64,000 nucleotides of DNA from positions 1-64,000 of the forward strand of contig UQXZ01000002.1 in NCBI GenBank assembly GCA_900545225.1, in the 5' to 3' direction. Below, piece by piece: positions 10,301 to 18,347 of the stretch. The position numbers were made by a program, and so were the translations under genes. A model generated the notes under the pieces. It searched no databases and was not told the DNA's origin. It was given only the letters and a program-made list of their open reading frames with translations. The stretch comes from an uncultured Eubacteriales bacterium (GTDB taxonomy: Bacteria > Bacillota > Clostridia > Lachnospirales > Lachnospiraceae). Position 1 is the stretch's first letter; every line of letters begins with the position of its first letter.

Positions 10301-10892
10301 CGGAAGAAAGACAACTGCAAAGGCTGTTGATTTTGCAGCGGGTGATGGAGACGGTGATGAGAATAATGCTGAGGATGCCGGTGAGGAAAAGAAGGCAAAA
10401 CTGCCTGACGGATCCAAACAGACTATCGGCGGTATTGTTATTGCCATGAGAGAAATCACAACCAAAAAGGGAGATCAGATGTGCTTTGTTACTCTTGAGG
10501 ACAAGACAGGGGCTGTAGAGGTTGTTGTATTCCCGAGAGTATTTGATAAGTTCAGAAGAATACTCCATAACGATTCAAAGCTTATTATCTCAGGTAAGGT
10601 AAGTGTTGATGCTGATTCATCCTCAAAGCTTCTTGCAGAAGATGTAATGGACATTGACGAAATGCGAAGAGAAGTATGGATAAGATTTGCAGATGAAGAT
10701 GCTTACTTAAAGGCTAAAGAGAGAATCATCGGAATAAATGAGCAGTTTACCGGCAATGACATTTTAATAGTATATTGCGAGCAGGGTAAGAAAATGCTGG
10801 TTCTCTCAAAGGAGATAGTGGCAAGCGACGAATATCTCAGACAGATGAGAGAGTTATTCGGTGAGAAAAATGTGGCTGTGAGAATTAAGTAA
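7383..10892 (+). CDS. dnaE: DNA polymerase III subunit alpha
   Basis: This is the replicative C-family polymerase (1169 residues). The N-terminal PHP domain begins HLHVHTEYSLLDG. The polymerase core has GPGRGSAAGS and the catalytic aspartates D405 and D407 in PDIDTDF (404-410). A C-terminal OB-fold region follows (TIGGIVIAMREITTKKG). The absence of an exonuclease insert and the domain order mark DnaE rather than PolC. In Firmicutes that also carry PolC, DnaE extends primers; PolC is not in this window. ATG 7383 follows GGAGGAGAAT. Confidence 0.97.
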   Translation: MPNFTHLHVHTEYSLLDGSSKIKEITKHAAELGMNSLAITDHGVMYGVIDFYEAARSNGIKPIIGCEIYVSPGSRFDKEKQSGEGKYNHLILLAENNQGYQNLMKIVSIGFTEGFYYKPRVDYEILEKYHEGIIATSACLAGIIPRTLTMGMYDDAVKEAIRLRDIFGENNFFLELQDHGIAAQKQVNRQLIKMSDETGIPLICTNDVHYTYKEDADAHDILLCIQTQTTVNDENRMRYPGGQYYLKSPEEMADLFDYVPEALENTQKIADRCNVTIEFGVTKLPRFKYPDEFESSWNYINFLCDKGLKLRYGDKLNDETFKNEVTERLKYELDVIHNMGYVDYFLIVWDYINFAKEHNIPVGPGRGSAAGSIVSYTLFISDIDPIEYNLVFERFLNPERVSMPDIDTDFCYEGRDRVINYVIEKYGSECVSQIVTFGTMAARAVIKDVGRALDMPYAKRDMVAKMIPQTLGITIDKALEVNKDLKELYETDEEVTELIDRAKRLEGLPRHASVHASGILICDRPVDDYVPLAVGADNAVVAEFTMTTLERLGLLKMDFLGLRTLTVIRDAVNMIKKKDPNFSIDKINYKDKNVFDYISTGKCEGIFQLESSGMKSFMKELMPRSLEDLIAGISLYRPGPMDFIPQYIKGKNNSNSIVYDSDKLEPILSSTYGCIVYQEQVMQIVRDLAGYSWGRSDLVRRAMSKKKSDVMEQERKNFIYGNEEEGVDGCIKRGVDEKTAGRIFDEMIDFAKYAFNKSHAACYAVITYRTAYLKTYYPVEFMAALMTSVIDNTDKVAGYMYSCQQMGIELKLPNVNESGEYFEADNGAINFALNEIKALGRPIIHRIVTERNLNGKYKSMADFVRRLCSDLNKRSLENLIKAGALDCFEGTRKAKLAISDRMLDNANKQNKDSISGQMSLFDIMSQSDIEDSSFDMRVPEIPEMSLKELLDNEKEVLGVYVSGHPLDEYSKLFGRKTTAKAVDFAAGDGDGDENNAEDAGEEKKAKLPDGSKQTIGGIVIAMREITTKKGDQMCFVTLEDKTGAVEVVVFPRVFDKFRRILHNDSKLIISGKVSVDADSSSKLLAEDVMDIDEMRREVWIRFADEDAYLKAKERIIGINEQFTGNDILIVYCEQGKKMLVLSKEIVASDEYLRQMRELFGEKNVAVRIK

Positions 10893-11054
10893 TTCATGTA
10901 ACTACTTATTGCTGTAAGATTTGAGCAATTTAAATGCCGTTTTGTGGGTATGGTAACAAAGTAATGCAGCCTGCCATTCGCTTAATAGTTACAATATGCC
11001 GACAATTGAGTTATCTTATTTAACTTTATTGCAAGACAGAGTTTGTAGAATAGT

Positions 11055-11062
11055 GGTATAAT
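11055..11062 (+). promoter_or_regulatory. Extended -10 promoter element for holB
   Basis: TGGTATAAT gives a perfect TATAAT at 11057-11062 with an upstream TGn extension, 32 bases before the TTG start of holB. No good -35 lies at the usual distance (TTGCAA at 11029 is 22 bp away), as is common for extended -10 promoters. Confidence 0.5.
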
Positions 11063-11094
11063 ACCAGCAGATTATAAATGTTAGAGGTGTTGTT

Positions 11095-12168
11095 TTGAGC
11101 AGTTTTGAAGATATTTGCGGACAAGAGAATATTAAAACTTATCTGACGGAAGCTATAAGCACGGGAAAGCTGTCACATGCCTATATTTTTAACGGAGAAA
11201 GCGGTTCAGGCAAGAAACTCCTTGCTGACGCATTTGCGGAAACTTTACAGTGTGAGCATGTTGAAGAACTCGTGAAATCAGGCAATGCTAAAGCTGAAGA
11301 CATAAAGCCTTGTGGAAAGTGCCATTCATGTATTCAGGCAGAAGCGGGAAGTAACCCGGATATTATAAGAATTAGTTACGATGCAGATGCAAAGAAAAGC
11401 ATCGGTGTTGATGACATCAGAGAGAAGTTAATCAACGACATTGTAATTAAGCCTTACGAATATGACAGAAAGGTTTATATAGTAGAAGATGCACAGCGAC
11501 TGACGGCACAGGCGCAGAATGCTCTTCTTAAGACTCTTGAAGAACCGCCGGAATATGCCGTTATTATATTGTTGGCGACAAATGCCGACATTTTACTTGA
11601 TACTATAAGATCAAGATGTGTAGTTATTGATATGGAAGACGTTCCGGGTAAATTAATGAAGACATACTTACAGGAGCATTTTCCTGATAAGAGTGAGTCT
11701 GAGATTGAATTTGCCGTTATATTTGCAGACGGTAAGCTTGGAAGAGCTACTGATTATCTTTCAAATGCAGATATGGAAGAGCTCAAGGATTCCGTTATCA
11801 GATTTGTGAAGAAGGTTCCTGACATGGCATTGTATGAAACAATGACACAGTTAAGAGAATTAGATTCATATAAAATCAACAGATTAGAAGATTACCTGGA
11901 TATTCTTCAGTTATGGTACAGAGATGTACTTATGTTTAAGAGTACAAGAGACATGAACAGTCTTGTATTTAAGTCAGAAATAACAGATATAAGCAGACAG
12001 GCACAAAATGCTTCATATGAAGGTCTGAATAAAATCATTGAAGGTGTTGAAGTAATCAAACTGAGACTGGCTGCCAATGTTAACTTTGATATTGCAGCAG
12101 AATTATTCCTGATTACAATCCATGAAGGCATGGTTAACTGCTTATCGGAGGCGCATGAGCGTGACTAA
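11095..12168 (+). CDS. holB: DNA polymerase III delta'-type clamp-loader subunit
   Basis: The protein (357 residues) is a AAA+ clamp-loader subunit. It opens with the family motif CGQENIKTYLTEA, a P-loop-like GESGSGKK and a zinc module with Cys in CGKCHSC. ALLKTLEEPPEYAVIILLAT and SRC follow. The altered P-loop lacks the usual GKT/GKS and the protein lacks the long C-terminal extension of tau, which favours delta' over DnaX. It starts with TTG 11095 behind TAGAGGTG. It overlaps no gene at its start, and the next gene begins ten bases after its stop. The B. subtilis order holB-yaaT is kept. Confidence 0.9.
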   Translation: MSSFEDICGQENIKTYLTEAISTGKLSHAYIFNGESGSGKKLLADAFAETLQCEHVEELVKSGNAKAEDIKPCGKCHSCIQAEAGSNPDIIRISYDADAKKSIGVDDIREKLINDIVIKPYEYDRKVYIVEDAQRLTAQAQNALLKTLEEPPEYAVIILLATNADILLDTIRSRCVVIDMEDVPGKLMKTYLQEHFPDKSESEIEFAVIFADGKLGRATDYLSNADMEELKDSVIRFVKKVPDMALYETMTQLRELDSYKINRLEDYLDILQLWYRDVLMFKSTRDMNSLVFKSEITDISRQAQNASYEGLNKIIEGVEVIKLRLAANVNFDIAAELFLITIHEGMVNCLSEAHERD

Positions 12169-12178
12169 GGAGGCTTCG

Positions 12179-13048
12179 TTGGGAGATATAATTAGTGTCA
12201 GGACAGAAAGTGCAGAACCATTAAGCTTTTACAGAGCGATGGGTCTGGAGGTAAATCTCCGCGACCATGTCATTGTTGAAACAGACAGAGGTGTGGAATA
12301 TGGCCAGGTTGTGGGATTTACTGATGACAGCAACCCGAAGGTGGTCGAGCCTGTTCGTTCAATTATAAGAATTGCGACGGAAGAGGATGAACAGCGCAAT
12401 GAATTAAATATAGATAACGAGTCCAAGTTTTTTGATATTTGCGAAGGCAAGATTAATGAACACGGACTAAACATGAAACTGGTCAGAGTTAAATGTCTCT
12501 TTGACGGCAATAAAATCATATTTTATTTTGCTGCTGAGACAAGAGTTGACTTCAGAAGTCTTGTTAAGGATCTTGCATCCATATTTAAGACAAGAATAGA
12601 ACTCAGACAGATTGGCTCAAGAGATGAAGCTAGACTCGTGGGAGGCCTTGGAATATGCGGACGTAATTTATGCTGTTCAAAGACTTTACCTGAGTTTGCA
12701 CCTGTGTCCATTAAAATGGCTAAGGAGCAGAACCTTCCTCTCACACCGACAACCATTTCAGGTATATGCGGCAGACTTATGTGCTGTCTCTCATATGAGA
12801 ATTCAACATATCTGGATTTGAAGAGAAATATGCCTAATATCGGTATGGGAGTTATTATTTCTTCCACTAAGGAAAGAGGTAAGGTAATTGCCATGAATGT
12901 TCTCACTCAGATGGTTCGTGTAGAACTGGATGAGAGAGATGAAACTGAGATCGAAGAATATAATGTAAAAGATCTTACATTTAGAAAGGTGATTCGCCCC
13001 GGGGATGAAAGGGCGTTACACCCAAAAGATATGGATATAGAAGAATAA
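12179..13048 (+). CDS. ricT: PSP1-domain protein RicT (YaaT)
   Basis: RicT is a cytoplasmic Fe-S-associated protein. In B. subtilis it works with RicA and RicF on RNase Y activity, competence, sporulation and biofilm control. The protein (about 289 residues) has the PSP1 core DHVIVETDRGVEYGQVV and the conserved cysteine motifs GGLGICGRNLCCSK and GICGRLMCCLSYE. TTG 12179 is preferred because AAGGAGG sits five bases upstream and the protein then starts where homologues do; the open frame extends upstream into holB to 12122. It is cotranscribed with holB. Confidence 0.9.
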   Translation: MGDIISVRTESAEPLSFYRAMGLEVNLRDHVIVETDRGVEYGQVVGFTDDSNPKVVEPVRSIIRIATEEDEQRNELNIDNESKFFDICEGKINEHGLNMKLVRVKCLFDGNKIIFYFAAETRVDFRSLVKDLASIFKTRIELRQIGSRDEARLVGGLGICGRNLCCSKTLPEFAPVSIKMAKEQNLPLTPTTISGICGRLMCCLSYENSTYLDLKRNMPNIGMGVIISSTKERGKVIAMNVLTQMVRVELDERDETEIEEYNVKDLTFRKVIRPGDERALHPKDMDIEE

Positions 13049-13110
13049 TAAAATATATGTGTATATATACAGGCTGATAAAAAGATATTTATCTGATTGT
13101 AATATTTATT

Positions 13111-13149
13111 AAAAAGGATGTTTCCGGTTTACCGGAAGCATCCTTTTTT
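13111..13149 (+). terminator. Intrinsic terminator after holB-ricT
   Basis: AAAAAGGATG pairs with CATCCTTTTT and the inner TTCCGG with CCGGAA, followed by a T-run, 62 bases after the ricT stop. It separates the housekeeping operon from the accessory block. Confidence 0.93.
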
Positions 13150-13275
13150 GTTGCAATTTAAACCTGTAAATCCGTGTCTGAAAAGAAAAATGATGACATG
13201 GTAAATATAAGTTAATAAAAAACACACATGATATTGTAATGGGATTATAACAAAAGCGTATATTTTGTATAAAAA

Positions 13276-13314
13276 TAGTTATAGTTTCACTCTATAACTA
13301 ATGATGCATTATAG
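13276..13314 (+). promoter_or_regulatory. Candidate operator: 9-bp inverted repeat plus third half-site
   Basis: TAGTTATAG (13276-13284) and CTATAACTA (13292-13300) form a perfect inverted repeat with a 7-bp spacer. A third half-site TTATAG lies at 13309-13314. It sits about 90 bp before the leader peptide and 200 bp before the substrate-binding protein gene. Paired half-sites of this kind are typical of dimeric regulators. The regulator is not identified and no regulator gene is adjacent. Confidence 0.5.
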
Positions 13315-13388
13315 GTATTTGTTGAGAAAATCGTTTCCGTGTAAATTAATGCCATAACAAATATATACAAAACGGAGGAAAAACAGGT

Positions 13389-13415
13389 ATGAAACAGTGT
13401 TTAATGCGAATGTGA
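13389..13415 (+). CDS. Candidate 8-residue leader peptide MKQCLMRM
   Basis: An ATG with a strong ribosome site (CGGAGG at 13373-13378, ten bases upstream) opens an 8-codon frame MKQCLMRM ending in TGA. It lies 92 bases before the ABC importer operon. Three methionines and one cysteine in eight codons would suit translation-coupled sensing of sulfur amino acids. However, no clear terminator/antiterminator pair is seen in 13416-13507. The good ribosome site could also be a chance purine run. Confidence 0.4.
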   Translation: MKQCLMRM

Positions 13416-13507
13416 TGTTAGATAAATATAACTGAAAATAATACTTATAAACATTTTGATAACAGAGAAAGGAAAACAGTAGTCAACGGATTATTGAGAA
13501 TAAATAA

Positions 13508-14593
13508 ATGAAGAAGATAATTATATCAGGACTTGTAGCCGGAGCATTTGCATTAACACTTGCGGGATGCGGAAATTCAGGAACAACAAATACAGTAAAT
13601 TCAGAAGCAGCGGCAAATCTTGAGAAAACAAATTTTAACGTAGGATACTTAAATTCAACAGCTCATCTTTTAGCATTTGTTGCACAGGAAGAGGGATTTT
13701 TCCAGGAGGAAGGCTTAAATGTAACTCTTACACAGTTCTCAAACTCAGCAGAGCTTACAACAGGACTTGAGTCAGGTAAGCTTGATGTTTCATTAATCGG
13801 TTCCGTACCTACAATTACATTCCAGAGCCAGGGCCACGACATTTCAATCTTCGGTGGTGCCATGACTAACGGCCACGGATACGTAATTAAGTCTAAGTAT
13901 ACAGAGGGCGTAAGTGATGTTGATGTTCATATACTTAAGGGAAAGAATGTTGCATCAGTAAAGAACAGTATTCAGGATGCTGAGCTTCAGCTCATCCTTA
14001 AGAACGAGGGAATTAATATTGGAACAGGCGCTGATGAAGTAAATATCGTTTACTTTGACAGCCAGAAGGATGCATATGCAGCATTACAGAATGACACAAT
14101 TGATGCGGCATCTGTTTACTCACCATATGCTTCTCTTGCGAAGAGCCAGGGCTATGTACCGGTTTACTACTGTTCAGAGATAGAAGAGCTTAAAAACCAG
14201 CCATGTTGCCGTCAGGTTGCTTCAACAGAGGCACTTAACAACAATCCTAAGTCATATAACGCTTTTGAGAGAGCTTTAATTAAGGCATACAAGTTCTCAC
14301 AGGAAGATCACGATAAGACAGTTCAGGATGTTAAGAAATATATCGACATTGATGCAGATTACATAAACACAGAAATTTACGGAGGATATGGTAGTTCAAA
14401 TCCTGATCCTGATAAGCAGGCTACATTAGAGCTTAAGAAGAATATCGTGGAATTAGGATATACAACTGACTATGATATTGAACCTCTTTACAACACAACT
14501 ATTTACAAGAATGCACTTGAAAGCCTTTTAAATGAAAATCCTGGAGATGCCATTTATACAGAGCTTCAGCAGCATTTTGCTCAGTACGAATAA
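13508..14593 (+). CDS. ABC importer substrate-binding lipoprotein (SsuA/TauA-like)
   Basis: The protein (361 residues) has a lipoprotein signal with lipobox LAGC and lipidation cysteine C21. The mature part reads like the NMT1/SsuA-type periplasmic-binding family: FNVGYLNSTAHLLAFVAQEE, then GLESGKLDVSLIGSVP. That family binds sulfonates, nitrate, thiamine precursors, aromatic acids and other small anions, so the ligand is open. Its neighbours are the matching ATPase and permease, then an oxidoreductase and acyl-CoA ligase. That context favours an organic acid. The ribosome site is weak (TTGAG). Confidence 0.85.
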   Translation: MKKIIISGLVAGAFALTLAGCGNSGTTNTVNSEAAANLEKTNFNVGYLNSTAHLLAFVAQEEGFFQEEGLNVTLTQFSNSAELTTGLESGKLDVSLIGSVPTITFQSQGHDISIFGGAMTNGHGYVIKSKYTEGVSDVDVHILKGKNVASVKNSIQDAELQLILKNEGINIGTGADEVNIVYFDSQKDAYAALQNDTIDAASVYSPYASLAKSQGYVPVYYCSEIEELKNQPCCRQVASTEALNNNPKSYNAFERALIKAYKFSQEDHDKTVQDVKKYIDIDADYINTEIYGGYGSSNPDPDKQATLELKKNIVELGYTTDYDIEPLYNTTIYKNALESLLNENPGDAIYTELQQHFAQYE

Positions 14594-14640
14594 TAGGACG
14601 GATTATCTTAAAGCCGTCATGCAGACAAGGGTGAAGAAAA

Positions 14641-15450
14641 TTGGGAAAGATAGAGATTAAAGACCTTACGGTTGAATATGTAGAAAAAAAGAATAAATTC
14701 AAAGCTTTGGACAATGTTACGTTCACCGTTGAGGATGGGGAATTTGTAAGTATTATCGGAGCCAGTGGATGTGGAAAAAGTACACTCTTAAGTATTCTTG
14801 AAGGAGTGCATTTCCCTACATCAGGCACAGCTTCCATAGACGGAAAACCTATCACAGGCACGGGAACAGACAGAGGTGTTGTATTCCAGCACTATTCTCT
14901 TTTTCCATGGATGACGGCAAGAGATAATGTGGCCTTCGGTATTAAGCAGGCGAGAAAGGAACTCAGCAAAAGCGAAAGACTGGCAATAGCCGATGAATTT
15001 TTAGATAAGGTGGGACTTGCCTCTTTCGCTGAAAAATATCCAAATCAATTATCCGGCGGAATGCAGCAGAGAGTTGCCATAGCAAGAGCGCTTGCAATGG
15101 ATACAGAGATTCTTCTCATGGATGAGCCATTTGGTGCTATTGATGCGAAGAACAGAGTTAATCTTCAGAAGCTTCTTATGAGACTCTGGGAAGGTTACGG
15201 CAAGAGAAAGACTGTAGTTTTCGTAACTCATGACTTAGATGAGGCGATACTCCTCTCAGATAAAATCATTTTAATGTCTCCGAGTCCGGGACGTGTCTAT
15301 AAGGAAATTACAGTTCCATTTGCCAGACCGAGAAACATTAAAGAGCTTGTAAGAACTGATGAATATAATACTTTCTACGAAGAATTATTAACATTGTTCC
15401 ATGGAGAAAATGTTGATGAATTCGATGACGATAAGGATGAGGTTGAATAA
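14641..15450 (+). CDS. ABC importer ATP-binding protein (SsuB/TauB-like)
   Basis: This is the nucleotide-binding subunit that powers the importer. Walker A is GASGCGKST, the Q-loop VVFQHYSLFPW, the signature LSGGMQQRVAIARALA, Walker B ILLMDEPFGAID, and the H-loop FVTHDLDEA. The ALFPW/SLFPW motif is typical of nitrate/sulfonate/taurine-type importers. It starts with TTG 14641 behind AGGGTGA. The length (269 residues) is normal. The permease gene begins two bases after its stop, so they are translationally coupled. Confidence 0.93.
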   Translation: MGKIEIKDLTVEYVEKKNKFKALDNVTFTVEDGEFVSIIGASGCGKSTLLSILEGVHFPTSGTASIDGKPITGTGTDRGVVFQHYSLFPWMTARDNVAFGIKQARKELSKSERLAIADEFLDKVGLASFAEKYPNQLSGGMQQRVAIARALAMDTEILLMDEPFGAIDAKNRVNLQKLLMRLWEGYGKRKTVVFVTHDLDEAILLSDKIILMSPSPGRVYKEITVPFARPRNIKELVRTDEYNTFYEELLTLFHGENVDEFDDDKDEVE

Positions 15451-15452
15451 GG

Positions 15453-16373
15453 ATGACAGTGAAAAAACGTTTTTTAAGAGTGGTTAACTTCCTGTTTGTG
15501 GCTCTCCTGCTGGTTCAGCTTATACCAAATGCCAGAACAGGAGAATCACATACGGAATATCTCGTATGGTTTGCCGTTGGACTTGAAGCGATTGTGCTTC
15601 TTGTTTCAGCACTGGCAAAGAAAGAAAAAAGTCTTAACCTGTTTCTGGATATAATTGCGGTTGTATTCGGATTCCTGACAGTATGGACTCTTTTAACAGA
15701 TAAATTTAACATTTTAAATGAAGCACTCTTCCCACCGATGGGTAAGGTGTTCTGGCAGGCAGTACAGGATGCAGACAAGATCTTTATTAACATAGGAAGT
15801 TCACTTGGAATTATTGTTCAGGGATACTTCATAGCACTGGCTGTTGCCATACCATTAGGACTTTTTCTCGGATGGAATGCAAGAATCGGAGGAGCAGCAA
15901 CATATATTGCAAAGTTCCTCGGTTCAATTCCACCGATAGTATATATACCTTACGGAATTGCACTTTTACCTACATTCCGTTCGGTTTCAGTATTTGTAAT
16001 ATTCCTTGCAACATTCTGGCCGGTTCTTGCAAGTACAATGAGCGGCGTTATCAATGTTGATAAGAGAATTACAGATTCAGCAAAGGTACTTAACGTAAAT
16101 AAGAGAACAATGCTTTTCTCAGTAATATTACCGGCTTCAATCCCTCAGATATTTATAGGATGTAACCAGGGACTTTCAGTTTCATTCATCCTTCTTACAT
16201 CTGCAGAGATGATCGGAGCTCAGAGCGGAATGGGATATTACGTAAAACAGTATTCAGATTTTGGAGATTACACACGTACAATAGTGGGTCTTCTCGTTAT
16301 AGGCTTAGTAGTGACAGTGATTGCACTTGCAGTAAACAAATTGCAGTCATACTTGCTCAGATGGAAGAAATGA
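15453..16373 (+). CDS. ABC importer permease (SsuC/TauC-like)
   Basis: The permease (306 residues) has two or three extra N-terminal membrane segments (residues 8-25, 35-52 and 62-85). The BPD_transp_1 domain follows, with GSSLGIIVQGYFIALAVAIP and the EAA-type loop SAKVLNVNKRTMLFSVILPA that docks on the ATPase. SbnC/SsuC relatives usually lack the N-terminal extension. It completes the importer and is followed 11 bases later by the oxidoreductase gamma subunit gene in the same direction. Confidence 0.92.
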   Translation: MTVKKRFLRVVNFLFVALLLVQLIPNARTGESHTEYLVWFAVGLEAIVLLVSALAKKEKSLNLFLDIIAVVFGFLTVWTLLTDKFNILNEALFPPMGKVFWQAVQDADKIFINIGSSLGIIVQGYFIALAVAIPLGLFLGWNARIGGAATYIAKFLGSIPPIVYIPYGIALLPTFRSVSVFVIFLATFWPVLASTMSGVINVDKRITDSAKVLNVNKRTMLFSVILPASIPQIFIGCNQGLSVSFILLTSAEMIGAQSGMGYYVKQYSDFGDYTRTIVGLLVIGLVVTVIALAVNKLQSYLLRWKK

Positions 16374-16384
16374 TAGGTGATTAA

Positions 16385-16909
16385 ATGATAGATGTATTAT
16401 GGCATGGAAGAGGAGGACAGGGAGCATTTACGGCAGCCAAGCTGCTGGGTGCAGCATACGCCGTAAGAGGCAGTTATTCAATTGCATTTCCGTCTTTTGG
16501 ACCTGAAAGAAGAGGTGCTCCCGTAAGAGCATTTACAAAATTAGACAGCTGTCGAATTGGAGACAGAAGTGAAATTGAAAAAGCCGACTATGTCATATAT
16601 CTTGACGACACATTATTTTTCAATTCATTTGGTGAACTGAAAGAAAATGGAAAGATCATCATCAATACAAAGAAGCATTTTGACGATGAGAGAATAATCG
16701 CAGTAGATGCTGATACACTGGCAAATGAAATTCTTAAGAGAACAATAACAAACACTGTAATGCTTGGAGCACTGGCAGGTGTTTCAGGAATAGTAGACAG
16801 TGAAAATATTGCAGAAGCAATAAGAGGATACATGCCGGCAAAGTTACAGGAAAAGAACATTAAAGCAGCGCTGGCGGCTGTTGATCTGGTAAGCGGGGTG
16901 GCGAAATGA
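16385..16909 (+). CDS. 2-oxoacid:ferredoxin oxidoreductase gamma subunit
   Basis: The 174-residue protein is the gamma (catalytic gamma-domain) subunit of the pyruvate/2-ketoisovalerate/indolepyruvate family: WHGRGGQGAFTAAKLLGAA, FPSFGPERRGAPVRAF. These enzymes interconvert 2-oxoacids plus CoA with acyl-CoA, CO2 and reduced ferredoxin. ATG 16385 follows AGGTGATTAA. Its last four bases overlap the delta gene, so the complex is translated as a coupled set. Confidence 0.92.
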   Translation: MIDVLWHGRGGQGAFTAAKLLGAAYAVRGSYSIAFPSFGPERRGAPVRAFTKLDSCRIGDRSEIEKADYVIYLDDTLFFNSFGELKENGKIIINTKKHFDDERIIAVDADTLANEILKRTITNTVMLGALAGVSGIVDSENIAEAIRGYMPAKLQEKNIKAALAAVDLVSGVAK

Positions 16910-17187
16910 AACCGTATTTAAGAGATGAAATACCAAAAATTCCGGATGTGCCATCATATGACGCAGGATATCTGGTAACAAAGAATGCGAGCTGGAGAAG
17001 TGAAAAACCTGTAGTCTGCTCAGAAAAATGTACAGGATGTCTTCAGTGTTATCTTTACTGTCCGGACGGAGTTATTTCAAAGGATAAAGAGAATAACAAA
17101 GTAAAGATTGATTACGACTACTGTAAGGGATGCGGAATATGCAGAAAGGTTTGTCCTTTCAAGGCAATAGAAATGGAGGAAGAGTAA
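16906..17187 (+). CDS. 2-oxoacid:ferredoxin oxidoreductase delta subunit (2[4Fe-4S])
   Basis: The small ferredoxin-like subunit (93 residues) has two full [4Fe-4S] motifs, CTGCLQCYLYCP and CKGCGICRKVCP. They carry electrons between the TPP site and ferredoxin. It overlaps the gamma gene by four bases, and its TAA shares a base with the ATG of the alpha gene. Confidence 0.94.
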   Translation: MKPYLRDEIPKIPDVPSYDAGYLVTKNASWRSEKPVVCSEKCTGCLQCYLYCPDGVISKDKENNKVKIDYDYCKGCGICRKVCPFKAIEMEEE

Positions 17188-18347
17188 TGGCAAAGAAGTT
17201 TTTGTCGGGAAATGAAGCATTTGCCGAGGGAATACGCCTTGCAAAGCCTCTCGTAATCTCCGCATATCCAATTACACCTCAGACAACAGTTGTTGAAAGA
17301 CTTTCAGAAATGGTTGCAGACGGTGACCTTAAGTCAGAATTCATACATGTTGAATCAGAGCACTCCGCACTTTCATGTGCCATAGGAGCTTCTGCAGTAG
17401 GAGCAAGAACATTTACGGCTACATCATCACAAGGCCTTTTATACATGGCTGAATGCCTTACATATGCAGCGGGCGGAAGATTTCCAATCGTAATGATGAA
17501 TGCCAACCGTTCAACCGCACTTCCATGGAACATTTATGGAGACCAGAGAGATTCCATTTCTCAGTTAGACAGCGGATGGATTCAGGCATATGCAGAAAAT
17601 GCACAGGAGAGCCTAGATCTTGCTCTCATGAGCTACTATGTGGCGGAACATAAGAATGTATCAACTCCATGCATGGTAAACCTGGACGGTTTCGTACTTA
17701 CACATACTTATGAAGTGGTAGATGTTCCTGATGTGGAACAGGCGGATGCATTCCTACCACCATTTGAAACAGAAAATAAAATAGATTTTGATAATCCTAA
17801 GAACCTGGCATTCTCAGCAGGTCCGGATCAGAATTACATTTTTAAGTACAACGAGCATATCGGTGTTATCAATGCAAAGGATGTAATTAAAGAGGCAGAA
17901 GAGAAATTTGCCAAGATCTTCGGACGAGAATATACAGGACTTATTGAAACATATAAAACAGAGGATGCGGACTACATAATCATTACATTGGGAAGTGTAG
18001 CCGGTCTCGTAAAGGAAGCGGCAGATAATCTGAGAGAAGAAGGAATTAAGGCAGGTGTTTTAAGAATAAGATACCTTCGTCCTTTCCCAAATGAAGAAAT
18101 AGCCGAAGCAGTTAAAAATGCAAAGGGTATTGCAGTTCTTGAAAAGGATATTTCTTTTGGTAATGAAGGAACTGTTTATACAAATGTTAACTCAGCTCTC
18201 AGAAAAAATGATGTTAACATCCCGACATCCAATTACATTGGCGGATTGGGCGGAAAGAACATTTCATGTCGTGAAGTAGAAGATATATACATAGAACTTA
18301 AAGACGACAGATTTGGAATTCATTTCCTGGGTATAGGTGAAGAATAA
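17187..18347 (+). CDS. 2-oxoacid:ferredoxin oxidoreductase alpha subunit
   Basis: The alpha subunit (386 residues) opens with KFLSGNEAFAEGIRLAKP and has the family motif AYPITPQTT, then GASAVGARTFTATSSQGL. ATG 17187 is chosen over the upstream frame start at 17130 because it forms a TAATG junction with the delta gene behind GGAGGAAGAG. The separate alpha, beta, gamma and delta chains are the archaeal/clostridial four-subunit type. They differ from the single-chain pyruvate:ferredoxin oxidoreductase common in Lachnospiraceae. That makes a substrate other than pyruvate likely. Confidence 0.93.
   Translation: MAKKFLSGNEAFAEGIRLAKPLVISAYPITPQTTVVERLSEMVADGDLKSEFIHVESEHSALSCAIGASAVGARTFTATSSQGLLYMAECLTYAAGGRFPIVMMNANRSTALPWNIYGDQRDSISQLDSGWIQAYAENAQESLDLALMSYYVAEHKNVSTPCMVNLDGFVLTHTYEVVDVPDVEQADAFLPPFETENKIDFDNPKNLAFSAGPDQNYIFKYNEHIGVINAKDVIKEAEEKFAKIFGREYTGLIETYKTEDADYIIITLGSVAGLVKEAADNLREEGIKAGVLRIRYLRPFPNEEIAEAVKNAKGIAVLEKDISFGNEGTVYTNVNSALRKNDVNIPTSNYIGGLGGKNISCREVEDIYIELKDDRFGIHFLGIGEE

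Noticed and set aside
10929..11030. Possible -35 box TTGCAA for holB
   Set aside because: It is 22 bp from the -10 box, too far for a normal promoter; the extended -10 explains the site better.
13150..13507. T-box, SAM or TPP riboswitch before the importer
   Set aside because: None of the conserved core motifs (T-box AGGGTGG, SAM-type or THI-box words) is present, and no terminator precedes the start.
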